Assembly (NCBI GenBank): GCA_009192285.1
Contig: CM018607.1
Coordinates: 558,001-622,000 of the forward strand
Direction: 5' to 3'
DNA length: 64,000 nucleotides
DNA from: Morchella semilibera
Taxonomy: Eukaryota; Ascomycota; Pezizomycetes; Pezizales; Morchellaceae
Positions within the stretch are counted from its first letter, which is position 1. The number at the start of each line of letters is the position of its first letter. Of the stretch, positions 57,382 through 64,000 are shown piece after piece. The translations under genes and the position numbers were made by a program. The notes beneath the pieces were generated by a model. That model was not told where the DNA came from. It saw nothing but the letters and a program-made list of their open reading frames with translations, and searched no databases.

Positions 57382-57745
57382 AGCGTTTTGGCAACCAGCT
57401 TCTGAGTCTAAATTTTTAGTCCTTGGCGACCGGTTTTTGGTGTGGATAGCCCGGCGCCAAGAGCTCAAAATTTGAGAAAATATGGGTGTGAACGTCATTG
57501 ATTGATTGGCTGGTTGGTTGATTGATTAGTAACCCATCATTAAGATCCCAGGCCTTATCATATTACTTGGTGGGTCGCCCTCCCAGTGTTGATATCATTT
57601 TGTTTGAGCGGTAGGGCGTTTACGTTTCCTGTATGCCTGTAATCCTGCCTGTTCTTTTTCAGATTTTGAGCTCTTGGCGGGGCCTCAATACCACAAACTG
57701 TCGCCAAGAACTAAATACTTAGATTCGGAGGATGTTGGCGTTCTA
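57379..57745. repeat. 367-bp palindromic element with two nested inverted repeats
   Basis: Outer arms 57,379-57,440 and 57,690-57,745 (about 75% similar), inner arms 57,449-57,480 and 57,654-57,685 (CGCCAAGAGCTCAAAAT and complement). Both pairs carry a CGCCAAGARCTMAA core, so one arm may derive from the other. A single outer arm also occurs at 1839-1905. Confidence 0.75.
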
Positions 57746-57766
57746 TGTAGCCCGACCTTTAACGTA

Positions 57767-59655
57767 CCGCAGGCACTCGATAAATTCGCTATCGTTGGGT
57801 AGGGGTTCAGTTGGGGTGTGTGCTGTGGTTCACCTGTAGGGCGCGTCCCAATTAGGTGTTGTTGTGAAAGTGACCGCGACAAAACCTCATGTAGAGTGAG
57901 TAGACCATGACTAGAGAACATTGTGACTGTCAGTTTGAGAATGCCGGTACCAACAAAGGATATTCTTCATCGGCTTACTAGCAGTGCTAAAAATACTCGG
58001 CACTATGGACCAAAACCCAAAGCTATCAAAGACCGTGTCCTGAAGCCCAAAGATATGCAACCTATACGAAGGCAGGAACGCTCCTGGAGTCAGAATCAAA
58101 AAGGCCGGGTTCTAGTCTTCCTTCAACACCATCGCATACCAGTTGAATCAGATCGGCGGCCAGGTGGTTGTTCTTACAGATGTCCTTCCCAAAGGGAGGC
58201 TGCCGAGATTTTTGGGGTTCTGCAAAGGACAATTAGTGAATGGGTGAAGAACCAAAACAAGATTGAGACGCTGGGAAGTGCGAGTACAACCAGGAGTGCA
58301 CGCACAGTAATAATATGCAAATGGCCAGAACTGGAAACCTCTTTGTACTCTTTATTCTTGACACGCAGGGAAAAAGGACAAACTGTCCGTAGGGGATGGT
58401 TTAGAATGCATGCACAGCTACTCTTTAAAGAGTTGTTTCCGGGTATCAACAACGAGACTGCGCAGTGTGTTTTTCGATTTTCCAACGGTTGGTTTTCAGC
58501 ATTCCTGGTTCGGTTCCGAATTTCTTTACGGTGTATCACCAAAAAGGCACAAAAAATCCCTGAAGATTATCGACTCCTAGTCATTAACTGGCTGAGATAC
58601 AACCGACGCAACTCACAGTCTCCCGTTGGCAACTGGATGGAAACCGTACTCAATAAATCGATTAACAAATACTTGTTAAGCAATATATGCAATCTTGACG
58701 AAACACCATTACCATTTGAATACCTGATGGGTCGTACTTATGATTTGATAGGAATGAAAACAATATGGGTTAAAGAAACGAGAAGCGGATGGGATAAGAG
58801 ACAAGTAAGCTTGGTGTTATGTGTATTTGCAGATGGTGTGAATCGGGTACCTCCTATGATTATATTTCATGGTAGAGGTACAGTTTTGGCCAGAGAGTTA
58901 CCGGAATACCACCCAGGTGTCATTGTTGAATTCAATGACACAGCCTATATGAACGATAATCTTTTTCTCAAATATATCGAGCTTCATTTACTTCCTGCTT
59001 TGGGAAACCGGCCTACCCTATTTGCCCTTGACAAATGCACCTCGCACTATACACCTACTGTCATGGAATGCTTCCGACAAAATCATATTTTACCCAGTTT
59101 AATACCCGCAGGATGTACAAGCCTGATACAACCTCTTGACATCTCTATCAACAAACCTATCAAGGACCGGATTAGAGAGTTGACTGATGAGGCAATTATT
59201 AATTGCGAGGATATTGATGAATTTGATAAATGGACTATTGGAAAGAGAAGGATCTTAACTACTTGGTCAGTTGGCGATGCTTGGTATCAATTTTGTATAG
59301 AGAAGCCCGAAGTTATCAGGAACTCGTTCAGAAATGTAGGATTATCATTACCTGTGGATGGCAGCGAAGATTACACTCTCAATATCAAAGGGTTCGAGGG
59401 CATTGAGATTGGGGACTGGAGGTGGCAACCTGTACCCTTAGTTGCAGATCACGCATTTGCTGATGTTGAGGTAGCGCATGATTTTGATGATATGGAATTT
59501 GTAGCTCACGGAGAATAAAGTCTCTTCAATTTCTAGAGTACACCCTGCCTTGGCTTACAGGTGAACCCCTACACCCACAGGTGAACCCCTACACCCACAG
59601 GCAAACCAAAGCCGAACCCCTACTCAATGATAGCGAATTTATCGAGTGCCTGCGG
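57767..59655 (+). mobile_element. Intact pogo/Fot-type DNA transposon
   Basis: 1889 bp flanked by TA (57,765-57,766 and 59,656-59,657). Inverted ends match over 42 bp with two differences, starting CCGCAGGCACTCGATAAATT. CAGGTGAACCCCTACACCCA is tandemly repeated near the 3' end (59,559-59,598) and resembles subterminal sequence at the 5' side. It carries one complete transposase ORF. No lesion seen in ends or ORF, so it may be active. Confidence 0.93.
57923..59518 (+). CDS. Pogo-type transposase, DDE_1 superfamily
   Basis: 531 residues, uninterrupted. A helix-turn-helix of CENP-B N-terminal type lies at about 88-111 (SQREAAEIFGVLQRTISEWV). A second DNA-binding segment of Tc5/CENP-B type lies at about 157-205 (GWFRMHAQLLF, SNGWFSAFLVRF). 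The DDE_1 catalytic core has D259 in NLDETPL, D370 in ALDKCTSHYTP and D406 in LIQPLDISINKPIK, a DD35D spacing with the usual pogo-type third Asp. It should bind the inverted ends and insert at TA. ATG 57,923 is used; Met7 is an alternative start. Unlike the other transposons in the window it has no C-to-T stop. Confidence 0.93.
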   Translation: MTVSLRMPVPTKDILHRLTSSAKNTRHYGPKPKAIKDRVLKPKDMQPIRRQERSWSQNQKGRVLVFLQHHRIPVESDRRPGGCSYRCPSQREAAEIFGVLQRTISEWVKNQNKIETLGSASTTRSARTVIICKWPELETSLYSLFLTRREKGQTVRRGWFRMHAQLLFKELFPGINNETAQCVFRFSNGWFSAFLVRFRISLRCITKKAQKIPEDYRLLVINWLRYNRRNSQSPVGNWMETVLNKSINKYLLSNICNLDETPLPFEYLMGRTYDLIGMKTIWVKETRSGWDKRQVSLVLCVFADGVNRVPPMIIFHGRGTVLARELPEYHPGVIVEFNDTAYMNDNLFLKYIELHLLPALGNRPTLFALDKCTSHYTPTVMECFRQNHILPSLIPAGCTSLIQPLDISINKPIKDRIRELTDEAIINCEDIDEFDKWTIGKRRILTTWSVGDAWYQFCIEKPEVIRNSFRNVGLSLPVDGSEDYTLNIKGFEGIEIGDWRWQPVPLVADHAFADVEVAHDFDDMEFVAHGE

Positions 59656-59896
59656 TATTAGAATTAGACTAGAAGAGTGCCGACCCCATACCAATCCCTG
59701 CCAATGGTACCCTTGTCCGTTGTTGCTTGTTGTCATCAAAATGCCAAGCCAAGCCCCGTGGTTCTGCTGACCTGTGTATTTACGTCATCCATAACCCTTC
59801 CAACCCCACATCTCAGCCTTGACCCAACACCAAAACTCTCTAATACTAACACACCATCCAGAAACCAAATACCCAGCTGCACACGGTACTTTAATC

Positions 59897-61156
59897 ATGA
59901 ATTTGATATACGCTTCAATCGCGACAACTCTCCTGGTGATACGCGCTTTCTCCAGGAAATCTTTAACAATAAGTGGGATTATTGCTGCAATCCTCACAGC
60001 CGTGATTCACGCGGTGCATCCATGGAATCTCCCCTTCACCCTCCTCCTCGCCTTCTATGGGCTCGGGACAGCGGCGACAAAAGTGAAGCACGACGTAAAA
60101 GCAAGGCTTACTCTCTCCAGCTCTGGTACCTCCGGGGGTGAAGGTGCCAGAAACCACATCCAGGCACGCACTTCCCTGTCCGTACACGAGTAACCAACCC
60201 TTACTAACTACCCAATAGGTCTTCGCAAACAGTATCGTCGCCTCCATTCTCATCCTTCTCCACACAGCACAACTCTACGACCTAAACCTCAACACTATCA
60301 CCTCCCGCACCACCCCTCCTCCCCCCTCTTCGAACCATCCCAGGGTGCCTGCTTCGACAACGCCTCTGACGACCTCCTCATCGTCGGTATTATTGCAAAC
60401 TACGCCGCAACCCTAGCCGACACGCTCTCCTCTGAGCTCGGCATCCTCTCATCCTCCCCGCCACGCCTTATCACCACCTGGAATGTCACACCCAAGGGTA
60501 CCAACGGCGGCATCACGCTTGCCGGCATTACCGCCGGTGCTATGGGAGCCTCAATCATTGGTGTTATCGCGTCATTCATGCTACCTGTCTGTGAAGGTGC
60601 TGAAGCTGCGTGGGGCGCCTGGGAGAAGATCTGGTTCGTTGCATTTGTGACGCTTATCGGTACTGCGGGATCGCTCTTGGACTCGCTTCTTGGCGCGCTG
60701 TTCCAGCAGTCGGTTCTTGACGTACGGAGCAAGAAGATCGTTGAGGCCCCAAATGGTGTCAAGGTTCTGGTGGAGCCAGCCACACATATCACTCCACAGG
60801 GGAAACTGCACTCGGCGCTTGGACAAGCGCCACAATCGGCTTCTGCGGCTGTACCCGAGCACGATACGGACGGATTAAGGAAGCGTGGTAGTGGAGATTC
60901 GGATACCATCGAGGTGGCAGGGAAGCCAAATAGTCGCCGGGTTATCACCGCACAGAAATGGGGTGTGCTCAGTAACAATCAAGTCAATCTGCTGATGGCC
61001 GCGATTATCAGTATTATGGCCATGGTTCTGTGGGGTGGGCTCGGAAGAGTTGGTGTTATTCTGGCGGAGCAGGCAAAGACAGTCGTTAGGACTGTTGTGA
61101 AGCAGGAGGTTATTAATGCTGTTGTGGGCGTGATTTTGGCACCGATCCTGGGGTAG
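59897..61156 (+). CDS. TMEM19/DUF92 family membrane protein (apparent one-base frameshift)
   Basis: Exon 1 59,897-60,163, exon 2 60,219-61,156, about 400 residues. The intron (60,164-60,218) has a GC donor (CAG-GCACGC), a TACTAAC-like branch site and CAATAG acceptor. Family motifs: NLIYASIATTLL, RKSLTISGIIAA, HPWNLPFTLLLAFYGLGT, ATKVKHDVKARLTLSSSGTS with GGEG, then ANYAATLADTLSSELGILS, TTWNVTPKGTNGGITLAG, and DSLLGALFQQSV. Several membrane helices; a conserved eukaryotic protein whose bacterial DUF92 relatives include phytol-phosphate kinase-like enzymes. The frame shifts by one base in a C-rich run near 60,311-60,330: one more C would keep the family sequence continuous. A sequencing or assembly indel is likely, as flanking coding is well kept. 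Confidence 0.85.
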
Positions 61157-64000
61157 TTAGTTGGTGGAGGCCGTATACCATGCTTGTGTTTTGCTGTTGG
61201 AGTTGAATCTGCTGTGTTTTTGTTTTCCCCCTGCTTGGACTATGTTGGCATTTATGATTGATGACGATCGAATTTCTTTAGCATGAAGTTGAGCTCGGGT
61301 GTCGGTGGAAGCGGGACAGGCTTGACACCCTCCAGTTATAGAGAATGTAATCGCCCCTCTATTAAGTAAAGTTTTTTTGAATTACGCAGAATACCATCTT
61401 GTTTAAAATGCTCCCTACAAGTACTTAGCTTCATCTTGATGTTCTTTCAAAAGACCAAATAATCTTAAACCATCCTACAGTCACTAGAATATATCCAAGA
61501 CGTGAAATGAACCGCAAAACCACAGGCGATAACTTTCTCTGATGTTAAAGACTGCATATCTCCACACGGGATGTTGGTCTAGATCTTGGCCAGAGGTAGG
61601 GATAGGCTGTATACGCCTAACAGCGCCTACAGACATGGCATTCCTCTCCTCCGAAAATTGTCTGGCAACCGCAGTTCGTAGGGAGCAAGCTTGAAAGCAG
61701 TCAGAAACGTACCAGTGAGAACAGAAAGATCTGAAAACGTTACAACTAGCCCGCCCCAAGGCCTCCTCCATGAGTGACTGTGAATAAATTCATAGTAGGG
61801 GTATGAATTAGGTGTCAAGTCTTGAGAGCAACTAGGCATTGCAGGGCTCGAAGCAGAATTCGCAACAGCCATAGCTTCCGCCTTTTAAATACTTCACATA
61901 CGTATACACATCCGGGGCTTTTATAAATAAGTTGATAATGTGGTGGCGGGAATATAGCACTGGTGTAGTATTCCTCTCCAAATGTACTCATACAGCGATT
62001 GTGTCATAACCTTCGGATCGTATAAATGTATAAAATATTAAATCAATTACCGTGATTGCCCTGGCGCAAAAATGAAGTAAACAAAAAAAAAGAAGCCCTG
62101 GCGCAAATCTTCCATTTTGTAGATGGCGAGTGATATTCCATGACCCGTCCTAGTGTACCCGTTCCTGATATTTTTAAGCCATTAATTGTATGCTCCATGA
62201 ATATGTCTTAAAAGGTTATTTTATGAGGGCCAATAACTCCCACCACCACCCTGTTTGATGTGACTGTAGGTCATCCATTAGTTCCATCACACATTGTTGG
62301 CTCTTATGACCTCCCATATTCTAAACCGTGCCTCTATCGCAGCTCTTGGTATCAAATTGAAAACTACATATCGTAAGTATAATCGGCAGGCTGGCCCAAT
62401 AGATTAAATATATTTGGTGGGTGAGAGGCTGTTGTATTCCTGACCTCTGCTCTAGTGTGCGCAAACACATAGCACCTATGTTTACTATCAAAGGCCCTAC
62501 TATACACCACTGATATTACTGCTCGAGTAAGCATATTCAAGCCCAAGATCAAGCACCGCCACGCGGGTGTGGAACCGACAATGCTTGAGACGTAGGTATT
62601 TGTTGATCGTAAAAATATCGAACTCCAAAAGTACGCATATCCACCCATTCCATGATTATGAATGTTGGCTTACTATATATAGGCTCTCCATACTCCTCCT
62701 CCGGCCGTACCTCGCCCCCATATCTCTCTACAGCTCCTTCTAGCCTTTCTATAATTTGCTGAATAGAAGGCCCACTAAACTACCAGCATGTACACATGAA
62801 GGTATGGTCAGAGGAAGAATCAGTAGGACAAACTTGTCAAGAATCTTCACTTATCTATGACTAAGCGAACTGGTGGAAGGATTGTGGGGGGAAATGATAG
62901 GATATGCATGTTTCCGTGTCACTTACGCCCATCAACAAGCGCCGCCCCTTTTATTCTGTACCTTCGTTTTTAAACCCAGGCCTTCAAAGCGGCGCTAACC
63001 ACAAACTCTAAGTACCGTATTGAGCATATGGAACCCGTACATAGACCATTCCCCTCCAAGAACGGATGTCTCGTCCCTAAATTTAAAGATTAATTACACC
63101 TTGCGGGCCTGTTTTTTTAACCCTTTGCTGTTGGGGCCTTGTTAATGTTCAAGCATAGTCTGAGGAATCCAATTATGGATCCTAAACTTGTCTAAAAATT
63201 GAGTTATATCGAGTAATTGTCGAGCTACTACCTACCCTGTATTTTGATTATTTTTAATTCTTGAGTCCGTCCGCTCAGGACGCGATGATAAATACTGGTA
63301 CTAATACTGGCCACTAAGTACTAGGTAGCAAAATGAGTAGATTCCTCGATCCTTTGCCCTCTGGTGTGTTTGTAGCGGAGGTGTTGGCTTCCGAAGGCCA
63401 TACCTAAACATAGACACCGTTCCGAGAGAGTGGGGGCATAAGAGGATGGAGGAGGTGGGGGCCCTTACGAAGCGAGGTAAGTGTAACTTATGTGTCCAAC
63501 CTTATGTGGCCGAATCACGTCATCCCGTTTGCAAGGAACGACCCGACAAGCCCTGCAACCTGATGACATGGGTGTTGAGCTTATTTCAACGTCGTTCCTG
63601 GCTATCATGTGATCTATCACTCGTGTTTTCTATACCGTACCACTCAACAGACGGCTCTCACAAACCACATTGATGAAAGGGACACTTCCTCCCACAAATA
63701 GTCAACATGGCGCTGAAATACATTACGGGCAACGAATGAGCCATCACCACATCCCTCTCTTCTGCACACCACAGACATAATGAGTAGGTACTCGTGATGA
63801 TGACATCTACACTACGTGCCGCTCAGACCTGAAACTGCTACTCTTGCTTACAGATGAGTGCTCCCCATTGATTTACCGACACGCCAAGTGCCAAGAGTGT
63901 ATTTAAATATTCCGCACAGATAATGAGAACTGCGATGATGTTCACCCCCGAGATTTGATGAGAGGATCAAAGAGTCTGCCACTATTAGTAAACTAATAAA
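61157..64000. other. Gene-free intergenic DNA
   Basis: ORFs of up to 95 codons only, none with a domain or coding bias (for example 61,484-61,771 minus and 63,446-63,673 plus). I see no transposon ends or tRNA. Confidence 0.55.

Overview
This is a gene-poor, transposon-rich window from a filamentous ascomycete. Short GT-AG introns of about 40-95 nt, a Zn2Cys6 transcription factor, chromodomain Ty3/gypsy elements, a LINE, a pogo-type transposon and C-to-T nonsense mutations in the transposons all point that way. The DUF6589/RecQ gene set and very long gene-free stretches suggest a truffle-like member of the Pezizomycetes. That placement is inference, not proof.

Layout. 1-5.4 kb has no genes, only a small pogo-type MITE and repeat fragments. 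5,372-21,629 is one large composite DNA transposon with inverted ends beginning TAGTCTCGT and a perfect 9-bp target duplication (GCTACACGC). It carries a DUF6589 gene (+), a RecQ-like helicase (-) and a third gene of unknown function (-). All three are broken by nonsense codons, frameshifts or insertions. Later insertions sit inside it: two solo LTRs, three copies of a 137-bp MITE and one complete chromovirus. A 100-bp deletion derivative of the same transposon lies at 26.4 kb. A full-length LINE with a 15-bp target duplication follows (26.5-31.7 kb). 31.7-41.1 kb is mostly empty, with an F-box-like gene and one spliced gene of unknown function. A second complete chromovirus occupies 41.2-47.6 kb; its reverse transcriptase is split by a fourth MITE copy, and a fifth copy lies just outside.

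The host gene block is at 50-61 kb: a Zn2Cys6 transcription factor, a YeeE/YedE-type sulfur-compound transporter, an intron-containing tRNA-Leu(UAA), a small hypothetical gene and a TMEM19/DUF92 membrane protein. An intact pogo-type transposon with matching ends and a complete 531-residue transposase lies at 57.8-59.7 kb. The remainder to 64 kb has no recognisable gene.

The transposons form a readable stratigraphy: large DUF6589/RecQ element first, then solo LTRs and MITEs, then the chromovirus that landed in the end of one MITE. Almost every in-frame stop in these elements is TAG or TGA where CAG or CGA is expected, which fits methylation- or RIP-driven C-to-T decay.
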